The position numbers and the translations under genes were made by a program. Below are positions 44,943 through 53,521 of a stretch of 64,000 nt of DNA, in pieces. Each line of letters begins with the position of its first letter. Position 1 is the stretch's first letter. The notes under the pieces were generated by a model. That model had not been told where the DNA came from. It saw nothing but the letters and a program-made list of their open reading frames with translations, and ran no database searches. Origin of the DNA: Zoogloea sp. (GTDB lineage: Bacteria; Pseudomonadota; Gammaproteobacteria; Burkholderiales; Rhodocyclaceae); contig NZ_JAOAUU010000136.1 of the NCBI RefSeq assembly GCF_030157465.1, forward strand, positions 38,839-102,838, written 5' to 3'.

Positions 44943-46232
44943 TTAATTGCGCGGCTGCGGACCCCAGGCGGGCTCGCGCACGTCGCCCGATTGTACCGAC
45001 AGACGCTGCTTCACACGACCGTCGGATGACACGGCCGCCAGCACGCCGCGGCCGCCGACTTCGGTGGCGTAAAGCACCATGCGGCCGTTGGGGGCGAAAC
45101 TGGGGGATTCGTCCTTCGACGAGTCGGTGAGGGTTTGCGTCTGGCGAGAGGCCAGGTCGAGCATGGTGACCTGGAAGCGACCGCCGTTGCGCGACACGTA
45201 GACGAGGCTCTTGCCGTCGGGAGAGGGGCGCGGGCTGACGTTGTAGCTGCCTTCGAAGGTGACCCGCTGGGCGTCGCCGCCGCCGGCCGGGACGCGGTAG
45301 ATCTGCGGGCTGCCGCCCCGGTCGGACGTGAAGTAGATCATGCCGTCGGTGGACCAGGCCGGTTCGGTGTCGATGCCGGACGAGCTGGCCAGGCGCAGCA
45401 CGCCGGAGCCGTCGGAATTGACCGAGTAGAGCTGGGACTGGCCGTCCTTGGTGAGCACCACGGCCAGCCGACGCCCGTCGGGCGACCAGGCCGGCGCCGA
45501 GTTGGAGCCCTTGAAGTTGGCCGCCACGTTGCGTTGGCCGGTGGACAGCGAATGCACGTACACCACCGGCTTCTTGGCTTCGAAGGAGACGTAGGCGAGG
45601 CGGGTGCCGTCCGGCGACCAGGCCGGCGAGATGATGGGCTCGCGGGAGGCCAGCGCGGTCTGGGCGTTGCTGCCGTCGGCGTCGGCGATCTGCAGTTCGT
45701 AGCGCGCGCCGGACTTGAGCACGTAAGCGATGCGGGTTGAGAAGACGCCGGGCTCGCCAGTGAGTTTTTCGTAGATGAAATCGGAGATGCGGTGGCCGGT
45801 GGTGCGGTACTGGTTGGGCGACATCACCATTGCCTGGCTGCCCAGGCTGACCTGCTTGGCGGCGTCGTGGAGGCGCACCTGCACCTGGTAGCGGCCGCCG
45901 CTGGGGCTGACGGTGCCCACGGCGACGGCATCGGCGCCGCGGGAGCGGACGCGGCCGAAATCCACCGGTGCGTCGGCGCCCATCGGGCTAGGGCCGAGTT
46001 CGACCATCTTGAAGATGCCGCTGCGTTCGAGGTCGGCGCGCACGACGTCGGTGACCGCACGGGGCAGGGCGCTCTCGCCCTCGAAGCTGGCCACCGCCAC
46101 CGGCATGCGGTTTGCGCCGGCGCCGGTGATTTCGATGGCGAGCTGGGCCTGGGCCAGCGAGGACGCAAGGGCCAGCAGGCAGGCGGGAGCGGCGCTCTGC
46201 AGGAAGGACGGGATGCGTAGGTTCATGGACAT
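44943..46232 (-). CDS. tolB: Tol-Pal system beta-propeller protein TolB
   Basis: Periplasmic protein of 429 residues. A signal peptide (LQSAAPACLLALASSLAQA) precedes the N-terminal alpha/beta domain (about 28-170) and a six-bladed propeller with repeated SPDG units: ISPAWSPDGTRLAYVSFE, APAWSPDGRRLAVVLT, TEPAWSTDGMIYFTSDRGG, VSPRPSPDGKSLVYVSR. Either ATG 46232 or ATG 46226 could start it. Confidence 0.97.
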   Translation of the reverse strand: MSMNLRIPSFLQSAAPACLLALASSLAQAQLAIEITGAGANRMPVAVASFEGESALPRAVTDVVRADLERSGIFKMVELGPSPMGADAPVDFGRVRSRGADAVAVGTVSPSGGRYQVQVRLHDAAKQVSLGSQAMVMSPNQYRTTGHRISDFIYEKLTGEPGVFSTRIAYVLKSGARYELQIADADGSNAQTALASREPIISPAWSPDGTRLAYVSFEAKKPVVYVHSLSTGQRNVAANFKGSNSAPAWSPDGRRLAVVLTKDGQSQLYSVNSDGSGVLRLASSSGIDTEPAWSTDGMIYFTSDRGGSPQIYRVPAGGGDAQRVTFEGSYNVSPRPSPDGKSLVYVSRNGGRFQVTMLDLASRQTQTLTDSSKDESPSFAPNGRMVLYATEVGGRGVLAAVSSDGRVKQRLSVQSGDVREPAWGPQPRN

Positions 46233-46247
46233 GGGCTTTTCAGGAGT

Positions 46248-47252
46248 TTAGTCGCGGAGCGGGTAGAACTTCAGCTCCAGCGTACGGTTGAAGAGTTCCG
46301 GCTTGTCGGGCTTGGGCAGCGGGCTGGATTTCTGGATCGAGCGTTCGATCGCGGCATCGAGCTGGGCGTTCCCGGTGGAGCGCTTGAGACGGACTTCGAT
46401 CACCGAGCCGTCGGGCAACTGGTCTACATAGAACAGCGCGAAAGGATCGCCGCTGACGCCGGGCGGCAGCACGATGTTGCCCTTCACCTTGGCGCGGATT
46501 TTCTCGACGTAAGCCTCGATGGCCTTGTTGCGGTTGGCGCTGGCCTTGGCGCCGGCGACCCGCGCGAGTTCTTCCTGGAGCTGCCGGGACTGGCTGGCGT
46601 TTTCGCTGTCGCGGCTCATCAGCTCGCGCATGCGGCGGTCTTCGAGTTCGCGGGCGCGGTCGGACGCGACCTTCGCTTCCTTGTCGGCCTTGGCCTTGTC
46701 GAGTTTTGCCTGATCGGCCCGGGCTTTTGCCTCGGCCCTGGCGTCAGCTTCCCGGCTGGCCTTCAGATCGGGCTTGGCCTTCGGTTCCGGCTTTACCTCA
46801 GGCCTGGCCTTGGGTTCCGGCTTGGGTTCGGGCTTTGGCTTGGGTTCCGGTTTCTTGGGCTCGGGTTTGGGTTCGGGCTTCGGCTTGACGACGGGTTTCT
46901 CGACCGGCTTGACGATTTCCTTCACCGGCTTGGGGGGCACCTTCTTGGGCTCGGGCGCCTTGATGGCGATGTCCGGCTGCTTGCGGGGAGGCGGCTCCGG
47001 TTCGGGCTCGTCTTCGGGTTCGGGGGGCGGCGGGGCCGGGCGCACCGGGGCGGCAGGCGCCGGGGCGGGCGGTGGCGCGAGGCTGGCGGCCGGCGGCGGT
47101 GCGCTGACCAGTTCGACCTCGACGGGGTCGGGCGGACGGTTCTGCCAGCGCACGCCGTAGAAGAGAAACAGGCCGAGCGCGACGTGGACAAAGGCCGCCA
47201 GCGCGAGCGACGACCATTTGCCCCGCTCGCTGGCGGGCAGGGCTGGATTCAT
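46248..47252 (-). CDS. tolA: Tol-Pal system protein TolA
   Basis: Links TolQR to TolB/Pal. The 334 residues show a single N-terminal membrane helix (SLALAAFVHVALGLFLFYGV), a long Pro/Glu/Lys-rich periplasmic arm with EPKPEPK-type repeats (about 70-160), a charged helical stretch (ARAEAKARADQAKLDKAKADK) and the C-terminal TolA III domain (about 250-334, VKGNIVLPPGVSGDPFALFYV in parts). The repeat-rich arm is encoded by near-tandem DNA and may vary in length between strains. ATG 47252 overlaps tolR by four bases. Confidence 0.94.
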   Translation of the reverse strand: MNPALPASERGKWSSLALAAFVHVALGLFLFYGVRWQNRPPDPVEVELVSAPPPAASLAPPPAPAPAAPVRPAPPPPEPEDEPEPEPPPRKQPDIAIKAPEPKKVPPKPVKEIVKPVEKPVVKPKPEPKPEPKKPEPKPKPEPKPEPKARPEVKPEPKAKPDLKASREADARAEAKARADQAKLDKAKADKEAKVASDRARELEDRRMRELMSRDSENASQSRQLQEELARVAGAKASANRNKAIEAYVEKIRAKVKGNIVLPPGVSGDPFALFYVDQLPDGSVIEVRLKRSTGNAQLDAAIERSIQKSSPLPKPDKPELFNRTLELKFYPLRD

Positions 47253-47662
47253 CGGGCGGACTTGCCGACCTGTGTTTGCAGGCCGACCTTGTTGACGCCC
47301 GCGTTGCGCAGGTCGTTGAGGGTGTTCATCACGAGCTCGTACTTGACGCTCTTGTCGGCGGCGATGATGACGGACTGGCCGGGGTTGGCGGACACCGCGG
47401 CCTGCACTTCACCGATCAGGTCGCGGCGGGACAGCGGCTTTTCCGGGGACTGGCTGGTGGCGCGCAGGGCCAGTTCGCCGTCCGACTTGACCTGGACGAT
47501 CATCGCGTCGGTGGGCGGGGCGGGAACCTTGTCGACGCTGGGCAGGTTCACCGAACCGGACTGGATCATCGGTGCGGTGACCATGAAAATGACGAGCAGA
47601 ACCAGCATCACGTCGATGTAGGGCACGACGTTGATCTGGTTCATCAGGCGGCGTTGACGCAT
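47249..47662 (-). CDS. tolR: Tol-Pal system protein TolR
   Basis: Inner-membrane proton-channel component of the ExbD/TolR family, 137 residues. An N-terminal helix carries the essential Asp (NVVPYIDVMLVLLVIFMVTAP), followed by VNLPSVDKVP and a periplasmic domain ending VNKVGLQTQVG. Start ATG 47662. Between tolQ and tolA, overlapping tolA. Confidence 0.96.
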   Translation of the reverse strand: MRQRRLMNQINVVPYIDVMLVLLVIFMVTAPMIQSGSVNLPSVDKVPAPPTDAMIVQVKSDGELALRATSQSPEKPLSRRDLIGEVQAAVSANPGQSVIIAADKSVKYELVMNTLNDLRNAGVNKVGLQTQVGKSAR

Positions 47663-47678
47663 GACGGCGGGACTCCGG

Positions 47679-48353
47679 TCAACGCAGCTGGCGCTGGAGG
47701 ATGTTCAGGAACTCTTCGGTGAAGCTTTCGAAGCGGATCGCCACGCGGTCGATGTCGTGGGCGAAGCGGTTGTAGGCCACCACCGCCGGAATCGCCGCGA
47801 AAAGGCCGATCGCGGTGGCTACCAGCGCTTCGGCGATGCCCGGCGCCACATGGGCGAGCGTGGCGGCGCCGACGTTGGCCAGACCGCGGAAGGCGTTCAT
47901 GATCCCCCACACCGTGCCGAACAGGCCCACGTAAGGCGATACCGAACCGACCGAGGCGAGAAAGGCCAGGTGGGCCTCGAGATCATCCACTTCGCGCTGG
48001 TAGGTGGCGCGCATGGCGCGGCGGGCGCCGTCCATGATGGCGCCGTTGTCGAGGCTCTTGCCGCGCAGCTTGGCGAATTCGCGGTAGCCGGCTTCGAAGA
48101 TGCGCTCCATGCCGGCGGCCTCGTGGCGGCCGGTGGCGGCGCTCTGGTAGAGCGCGTTGAGGTCGCCGCCGCTCCAGAAATCGCGTTCGAAGAGATCGGT
48201 TTTCTTCTTGGATTCGCGGATCTGGAACCATTTGCGGAAGATCCAGTACCACGACATGAATGAAACGGTGCCGAGCAGCGCCATGACGAGCTTGACCAGC
48301 AGGCTCGCGTTGGAGATCAGGGACAGGATGGATAGGTCTTCGGTGACGTTCAT
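47679..48353 (-). CDS. tolQ: Tol-Pal system protein TolQ
   Basis: Inner-membrane motor subunit of the ExbB/TolQ/MotA family, 224 residues, three helices. Typical segments are LVKLVMALLGTVSFMSWYWIF, LASVGSVSPYVGLFGTVWGIMNAF (parts) and GIAEALVATAIGLFAAIPAVVAYN. Start ATG 48353 lies four bases after ybgC stops. Confidence 0.97.
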   Translation of the reverse strand: MNVTEDLSILSLISNASLLVKLVMALLGTVSFMSWYWIFRKWFQIRESKKKTDLFERDFWSGGDLNALYQSAATGRHEAAGMERIFEAGYREFAKLRGKSLDNGAIMDGARRAMRATYQREVDDLEAHLAFLASVGSVSPYVGLFGTVWGIMNAFRGLANVGAATLAHVAPGIAEALVATAIGLFAAIPAVVAYNRFAHDIDRVAIRFESFTEEFLNILQRQLR

Positions 48354-48357
48354 CGGT

Positions 48358-48798
48358 TTAAACCAGGGTGGCGAACTGTGCGCGTACAGAGGGTGGAATC
48401 GGGGTGGCGCGTTTCGAGGCGCGGTCGACGCAGGCGATGGTGATCAGGGTTTCGAAGAGGGTCTGCCCGCCGCGCTGGATTTTCTGGTCGAAAACCAGGC
48501 TGGCGTGGCCGAGCTTGCCCAGCGTGGTGACGACATCCAGCAGGTCGTCGAGGACAGCCGGCTGCAGGTAGTCGGCCTTGACGGAGCGCACCACGAAGAT
48601 GATGTTCTGATCGGCCGCCAGGCGACCCTGCTCGAGGCCGATCGCCCGCAACCAGTCGGTGCGGGCGCGCTCGCAGAACTTGAGGTAGTTGGCGTAGTAA
48701 ACAACGCCGCCGGCATCGGTATCTTCGTAGTACACCCGGACCGGCAGCGAAAACAACGCCTTGCCTGTCGCCGGCGCGGGATCGTTCGTGAAATGCAT
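48358..48798 (-). CDS. ybgC: Tol-Pal-associated acyl-CoA thioesterase YbgC
   Basis: Hotdog-fold thioesterase of 146 residues, acting on short acyl-CoA or acyl-ACP. The motif FSLPVRVYYEDTDAGGVVYYANYL contains the catalytic Asp of the 4-hydroxybenzoyl-CoA thioesterase class. First gene of ybgC-tolQRAB-pal-cpoB. Start ATG 48798. Confidence 0.96.
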   Translation of the reverse strand: MHFTNDPAPATGKALFSLPVRVYYEDTDAGGVVYYANYLKFCERARTDWLRAIGLEQGRLAADQNIIFVVRSVKADYLQPAVLDDLLDVVTTLGKLGHASLVFDQKIQRGGQTLFETLITIACVDRASKRATPIPPSVRAQFATLV

Positions 48799-49120
48799 CG
48801 CAACATTTTACCGCACGAGTAGCCTTGATCCGAAACAAAGCGGTAGATTCGATGTTTCAGGATGTTGGTTCGTGGCGTGCGAATGGGCCGTGCTCGTTGT
48901 AATTGCGGCCTTCCTGTGCCTAAAATCGCGGGCTTTGATTAAAACTGGTTCGCTTTTTTCGCCAGTTGGAGTAAAAGGCGCCAGAGCGTCTGGGAAGATT
49001 TGCGCTGCCACGTGCCGCAAATCGTGCAAGAGTCGCGAGACGGGCCGATAACGCGGGGGCCGCAAAGCGGGTTGCCGTCGGCACCCTGGCCCGACAGTCG
49101 ATTCATGGGAGGAATGAGAC
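48799..49120. other. Divergent control region between ybgC-tol and dksA
   Basis: 322 bases without a gene. A dksA promoter match is annotated separately; its leader would be about 190 nt. A leftward promoter for the tol cluster must also lie here but I cannot place it with confidence. Confidence 0.6.
48897..48926 (+). promoter_or_regulatory. Candidate dksA promoter
   Basis: -35 TTGTAA (48897-48902), 18-bp spacer, -10 TAAAAT (48921-48926), about 190 bases upstream of the dksA start. The match is moderate. Confidence 0.45.
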
Positions 49121-49552
49121 ATGGTTGCTACCACCAGCAAAGACAAGCTGTTGACCGAGGCCGAAATTCTGGCGATGCCGGAAGACGATTACATGAACCC
49201 GGCACAGATGGAGTTCTTCCGCGTGCGCTTGTCGCAGATGCGTGACGAGCTGCTCGAGAATGCTGCCAGCACCGGCGCCAACCTGCGCGAGAACGAACTC
49301 GTTGCCGACCCGGCCGACCGCGCCACGGTCGAGGAAGAACACGCCCTCGAACTGCGCGTTCGAGACCGCGAGCGCAAGCTGATCAAGAAGATCGAGGAAG
49401 CCCTTGGGCGCATCGCCGAAGGCGACTACGGCTGGTGCGAAGAAACTGGCGACCCGATCGGCATCGGCCGCCTGCTGGCCCGCCCGACCGCCACGCTGTC
49501 GATCGACGCCCAGGAACGTCGCGAGCGGACCCAGAAGCTTTACGGGGAGTAA
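49121..49552 (+). CDS. dksA: RNA polymerase-binding regulator DksA
   Basis: Secondary-channel factor that with ppGpp adjusts transcription of stable RNA and biosynthetic genes. The 143 residues include the coiled-coil tip DPADRATVEEEHALELRVRDRE, with the two Asp-Ala tip residues, and the C-terminal globular domain. The zinc finger is reduced: WCEETGDPIGIGRLLARPTATLSIDAQ keeps only the first of four cysteines (others Thr, Ser, Ala; shown here with interruption of the alignment). This pattern is common in alpha- and betaproteobacterial DksA and in zinc-independent DksA2. Placement just before the zinc locus is therefore notable but not proof of zinc control. Confidence 0.94.
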   Translation: MVATTSKDKLLTEAEILAMPEDDYMNPAQMEFFRVRLSQMRDELLENAASTGANLRENELVADPADRATVEEEHALELRVRDRERKLIKKIEEALGRIAEGDYGWCEETGDPIGIGRLLARPTATLSIDAQERRERTQKLYGE

Positions 49553-49627
49553 TCCCCGGCGCGTTTCTGTTTGACCTTCGCCTGATCCTCGTTTGATCCT
49601 GTTTCGCCGGAACGGCCAGTCACGCTC

Positions 49628-50695
49628 ATGACCGCACCGGCGAATCGCATTCCTGTCACGCTGCTTACCGGTTTTCTCGGTTCCGGCAAGACAACCGTTC
49701 TGAACCACCTGCTGCGCCAGCCTGCGCTGGCGGGCACGGTGGTGCTGATGAACGAGTTCGGCGCCGTGCCGATCGATCATCTTCTCGTCGAAAAGATCGA
49801 CGAGGACATCGTTCTCCTCGAATCCGGCTGCATCTGCTGTTCCGTCCGCGGCGATCTCGCCCGCGCGCTGAAGGATGTCTTCATGCGCCGCCTGCGCCGG
49901 CAACTGCCGGCCCTCGATCGCGTCGTCATCGAAACCACCGGCCTGGCCGACCCGGCGCCGGTGATCTTCACGCTGATGCAGGATTTCTTCATTGCCGAAC
50001 GCTATCGCCTCAATGGCGTGGTGACGGCCGTCGACGCGGTTTTTGGCGCGGAACAGCTCGCCCGCCAGCCCGAAGCCGTCAAGCAGGCCGCGATGGCCGA
50101 CCGGCTGCTCATTACCAAGTGTGACCAGGCCGCGCCCGAGGCTATCGACGCCCTGGCGGCGAGGCTTGCCGGGCTCAATCCCGGCGCGCCGCAGTGCCGG
50201 CTTGCCGGCGGCAAGGTGGCGTCGGAGTTCGTTCTCGACTGCGGGCTGTGGAATCCGGCCACCAAATCCGCCGACGTGGCCCGCTGGCTGGCTGATGAAG
50301 CCGTGGCGGCTGCGGCCCGCGCCAAGCCCTACGCGCCCCGGCGCAGCCTTGCCGCTGGAGACCCGTCGCGCCACGACGCCGCCACCCACGCCTTCGTGCT
50401 GCGCATCGAGCCGGCCGTGGGCTGGGGGGATTTCTCCAGCGCCCTCGACATGCTGCAAAGCCTCAAGGGCGACCACCTGCTGCGCGTGAAGGGCATCGTC
50501 AATGTGCGCGGCGAGGACCTGCCGCGGGTCATCCAGTGCGTTCATCACCTGCGCTACCCGGATGCCTCCCTGCCGGCCTGGCCCGACGACGATCGCGCTA
50601 CCCGGCTGGTCTTCATCGTTCGTGATCTCGAGCGCGACATCGTCGACCGAGCTTTCGCCTGCTTCTGCGCCGCTGCGCCGGAGGCCGCCGCATGA
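49628..50695 (+). CDS. COG0523 GTPase (CobW/ZigA-like metal chaperone)
   Basis: G3E-family GTPase of 355 residues. Walker A is GFLGSGKTT, the metal-binding CxCC motif is SGCICCSVRGDL, the switch region is ETTGLADPAPV and the base-recognition motif is TKCD. A C-terminal CobW domain (about 250-345) ends FIVRDLERDIVDRAF. Followed by a znuACB-type importer, it is best read as a zinc chaperone used during zinc limitation (ZigA/YeiR type), not cobalamin CobW. Its stop overlaps the next ATG by four bases. Confidence 0.9.
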   Translation: MTAPANRIPVTLLTGFLGSGKTTVLNHLLRQPALAGTVVLMNEFGAVPIDHLLVEKIDEDIVLLESGCICCSVRGDLARALKDVFMRRLRRQLPALDRVVIETTGLADPAPVIFTLMQDFFIAERYRLNGVVTAVDAVFGAEQLARQPEAVKQAAMADRLLITKCDQAAPEAIDALAARLAGLNPGAPQCRLAGGKVASEFVLDCGLWNPATKSADVARWLADEAVAAAARAKPYAPRRSLAAGDPSRHDAATHAFVLRIEPAVGWGDFSSALDMLQSLKGDHLLRVKGIVNVRGEDLPRVIQCVHHLRYPDASLPAWPDDDRATRLVFIVRDLERDIVDRAFACFCAAAPEAAA

Positions 50696-51060
50696 TGCGT
50701 TCGGGCCGGCGCCCCTCCGCGATCTTTCGCAGTGCGCTGGCGCTGCTGCTGGTGTGCGCCCAGATTTTTGCCGCGGCCCATGCGCTCAGCCACGTGGGCG
50801 AATTGTCACTGCTGGCGCGCAGCGAAGCGGCGCAGTCGGCGTCCGTTCCTTACGAAGGCGGGGTTCCGGCCGCCGAGCGCCACGAGCGCTGTCTGCTCTG
50901 CCTGTCCGCCGCCGACCTCACCGCGGCCCTGCCGCCTTCCCTTCCGCTGCGCCTGGTTGCCGCCCTGCCGCCGGCCTTGCCGGACGACGTTTCATTCACG
51001 CTGCCGGCCCGCCGCCTGCCGCGGCCGCACAGTCGCGGCCCGCCACTTTCCTCCGTCTGA
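50692..51060 (+). CDS. Small exported Cys-pair protein (DUF2946-like)
   Basis: A 122-residue protein with an N-terminal signal or anchor helix (SALALLLVCAQIFAAAHALSH), a central RHERCLLCLSAADL with a CxxC pair, and a Pro/Arg/Leu-rich end. Size, His/Cys content and position in a metal-uptake operon resemble DUF2946 proteins, but the match is loose. Overlaps the COG0523 gene (ATGA), indicating one operon. It may handle metal in the periplasm; that is inference. Confidence 0.75.
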   Translation: MMRSGRRPSAIFRSALALLLVCAQIFAAAHALSHVGELSLLARSEAAQSASVPYEGGVPAAERHERCLLCLSAADLTAALPPSLPLRLVAALPPALPDDVSFTLPARRLPRPHSRGPPLSSV

Positions 51061-51080
51061 CCCCGTTTCCGAACTGCTGA

Positions 51081-51105
51081 CCGGCACGGATTTGATCCGT
51101 GCCGG
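51081..51105 (+). promoter_or_regulatory. Perfect hairpin ahead of the porin gene
   Basis: CCGGCACGGAT-ttg-ATCCGTGCCGG: 11-bp arms, 3-nt loop, no T-run. It lies between the small Cys protein and the porin, 42 bases before ATG 51147. It could stabilise or segment the operon mRNA, or be a DNA operator. Confidence 0.5.
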
Positions 51106-51146
51106 CGGCGTGCCTTTACCGGATCGATCCGACTGGAGTTCTACCC

Positions 51147-52592
51147 ATGGCTTTTCTACGCCCCGCCGCGCTTTGCGTGGCCCTTGCCGCTGCCTTTCCC
51201 GCCGCCGCCTTCGCGGCTTCCGATGCCGACCTGAAGCAACTCCGCGACCAGCTGCGCGAGCTGCGTGACACCTACCAGCAGCGCATCGACGCCCTCGAAC
51301 AGCGCCTTGCCGCGGCCGAAGCCCGCAGCGCCTCGGCCTCGACGGCCGCCGTCGAAGCCGGCACCACCGCCAGCGAGGCCATCCGCTCGGTGGCCGAAGT
51401 TCGCGCCACGGCAGACAGCGCGGCCCGCCGCCCGGCCTCTGCGAGTACCTTCAACCCCGCCGTGTCCTTGATCATCGACAGCAAGCTCACCCGCTTCCAG
51501 CGCGACCCGTCGGCCTACCGCATCGACGGCTTCATCCCGTCGGGCGGCGAGATCGGCCCGCCGCGCAAAGGTTTCTCGCTGGGCGAATCCGAGCTCGCCT
51601 TCTCGGCCAACGTGGATCATCTTTTCCGCGGCAACGCCCGCTTTGCGCTGGCCGAGGACGACGGCGCCGGCGTGGTCGAGGTGGAAGAAGTGAACGTGGA
51701 GACTCTCGCGCTGCCATCCGGTCTGAAAATGAAGGCCGGCCGTTTTCTGTCCGGCGTCGGCTATCTCAACCAGCAGCATCCCCACGAGTGGGATTTTTCG
51801 GATGCGCCGCTGGCCTACAAGGCCTTCTTCGGCTATCGCCTGCAAAACGACGGCGTGCAGCTGCGCTGGGTGGCGCCCACCGAACTCTTCCTGGAGCTGG
51901 GTGCCGAGGCGGCCAATGGCGGCAAGTTTCCCGGCGCCGAGCGCAACGCCAACGGCGCCGGCCTATGGACGGCCTTCGCCCACCTGGGCGGCGACATCGG
52001 CGAGTCGTCGGCCTGGCAGGTCGGTTTGTCCCATGTGCGCGCCAATCCGCGGGCACGAGGTTTCGAGGATGGCGCGGACCACGCGACCGGCGCCGCTCTT
52101 CAGCACAGCTTCTCGGGCAGCAGCCAGACCTGGATCGCCGATTTTGTTTACAAGTGGGCCCCCAACGGCAACAGCCGCGAGCGTTACCTGAAGGTGCAGG
52201 GCGAGTACCTGCAGCGCCGGGAAACTGGCGAGCTCAGCTACAACCTGGATGCTGACGGTGTTGCCGCAGCCTCGTCGGCCGCCCGCTTCCGCCAGTCCGG
52301 CAGCTACCTGCAGGCGGTGTACCAGTTCATGCCCCACTGGCGCGTCGGCGTGCGCGGCGACTGGCTGCGCAGCGGCACGGCCGATCTCGGCGGGCTCGAC
52401 CCGGCGGGCCTGCCCATCCTGGCCGGCTACAACCCGACCCGCCAGACGGCGATGGTCGATTGGTCGCCGTCGGAGTTCTCGCGCCTGCGCCTGCAGCTGG
52501 CCCGCGACAAGTCCCGCAACGGCGAGGCCGACAACCAGGTCTGGCTGCAATACGTCATGAGCCTTGGCGCCCACGGCGCCCACAAGTTCTGA
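51147..52592 (+). CDS. Outer-membrane porin-like protein of zinc locus
   Basis: A 481-residue outer-membrane beta-barrel candidate. The signal peptide (LCVALAAAFPAAAFA) is followed by a coiled coil (about 25-70, LKQLRDQLRELRDTYQQRID), as in trimeric porins, and then amphipathic strands to the end (VGYLNQQHPHEWDFSDAPLAY; WLQYVMSLGAHGAHKF). It ends in Phe, the usual signal for BAM. No TonB box or plug domain. Placed between the COG0523 GTPase and znuA, it most likely passes zinc or a zinc complex. Start ATG 51147. Confidence 0.82.
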   Translation: MAFLRPAALCVALAAAFPAAAFAASDADLKQLRDQLRELRDTYQQRIDALEQRLAAAEARSASASTAAVEAGTTASEAIRSVAEVRATADSAARRPASASTFNPAVSLIIDSKLTRFQRDPSAYRIDGFIPSGGEIGPPRKGFSLGESELAFSANVDHLFRGNARFALAEDDGAGVVEVEEVNVETLALPSGLKMKAGRFLSGVGYLNQQHPHEWDFSDAPLAYKAFFGYRLQNDGVQLRWVAPTELFLELGAEAANGGKFPGAERNANGAGLWTAFAHLGGDIGESSAWQVGLSHVRANPRARGFEDGADHATGAALQHSFSGSSQTWIADFVYKWAPNGNSRERYLKVQGEYLQRRETGELSYNLDADGVAAASSAARFRQSGSYLQAVYQFMPHWRVGVRGDWLRSGTADLGGLDPAGLPILAGYNPTRQTAMVDWSPSEFSRLRLQLARDKSRNGEADNQVWLQYVMSLGAHGAHKF

Positions 52593-52603
52593 GGAGAAAA
52601 ACC

Positions 52604-53512
52604 ATGTTTTCAAAACTGATCCTGCGTCTCGCCGCGTTTTTGCTGATCGTTGCGGCGCTGCCGGCTGCGGCGGCGGTCAATGTCTTCGCCTCGGTGCCTG
52701 AATGGGCCGCGCTGGCGCGTGAAATCGGCGGCGACAAAGTCAACGTGTTTTCCGCCACCAACGCCCTGCAAGACCCCCATCGCATCGAAGCGCGGCCGTC
52801 GCTGATCGCCCGGGCGCGGAGCAGCCAGCTGGTGGTGGCAACCGGCGCCGAGCTGGAAATCGGCTGGCTACCGGTGGTGTTGCGCGAATCGGGCAACGCG
52901 GCGATCCAGCCTGGCCAGCCCGGCTATTTCGAGGCAGCCTCGGTGGTGCGCATGCTCGAAGTGCCGGCCCGCGTCGATCGCGCCGACGGTGACGTGCACG
53001 CCGGTGGCAATCCGCACATCCAGCTCGATCCGCGCAATGTCCTGAAAGTGGCCGACGCGCTGGCGGCCCGCCTGACCCTGGTCGACCCGGCTGGTGCCGT
53101 TGTTTACAAGGCCAACCTCGCGCGTTTTTCCGAAAAATGGAAGGCCGCCATGGTGCGCTGGGAGCAGGCCGCTGCGCCGCTCAAGGGGGCGCCGGTGTGG
53201 GTCCAGCATCGCTCCTTTCCGTATCTGGCCGACTGGCTTGGCTTGAAGGAACTCGGCGCGCTGGAACCCAAGGCCGGCGTCGAGCCGGGCAGCGCCCATC
53301 TGGCCGGCATCCTCGAGCGCCAGAAGGCGACGTCGGCGAAGATGATCCTGCGCCCGGCCTACACCCGGCCGACGGCTTCCGACTGGCTTGGCGAGAGGGC
53401 CCGCATCCCGGTGGTGGTGCTGCCCTTCACGGTGGGCGGCTCGGCGGAGGCGACCGATCTGTTCGCCCTCTTCGATGACACCCTCCGGCGCCTGCTCGCC
53501 GGCTTGAAGTAA
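52604..53512 (+). CDS. znuA: Zinc-binding periplasmic protein ZnuA-like
   Basis: Cluster A-I metal receptor of 302 residues. The signal peptide (RLAAFLLIVAALPAAAA) is followed by VNVFASVPEWAALAREIGG. The three metal-binding histidines appear in LQDPHRIEARPS, GGNPHIQLDPRN and VWVQHRSFPYL. There is no long His-rich loop, in contrast to E. coli ZnuA. Zinc rather than manganese is inferred from the COG0523 neighbour. RBS GAGGAG upstream of ATG 52604; 11 bases after the porin stop. Confidence 0.9.
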   Translation: MFSKLILRLAAFLLIVAALPAAAAVNVFASVPEWAALAREIGGDKVNVFSATNALQDPHRIEARPSLIARARSSQLVVATGAELEIGWLPVVLRESGNAAIQPGQPGYFEAASVVRMLEVPARVDRADGDVHAGGNPHIQLDPRNVLKVADALAARLTLVDPAGAVVYKANLARFSEKWKAAMVRWEQAAAPLKGAPVWVQHRSFPYLADWLGLKELGALEPKAGVEPGSAHLAGILERQKATSAKMILRPAYTRPTASDWLGERARIPVVVLPFTVGGSAEATDLFALFDDTLRRLLAGLK

Positions 53513-53521
53513 GGAGGCCGC

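Noticed and set aside
46700..47150. Tandem EPKP-type DNA repeats as a CRISPR or satellite
   Set aside because: They encode the usual Pro/Glu/Lys arm of TolA; unit length is irregular and there are no spacers.
49121..49552. Calling the DksA here DksA2 on the basis of missing cysteines
   Set aside because: The same single-Cys pattern (CEET...LSI/LEAQ) is usual in alpha- and betaproteobacterial main DksA, so the residues alone do not make it the zinc-starvation paralogue.
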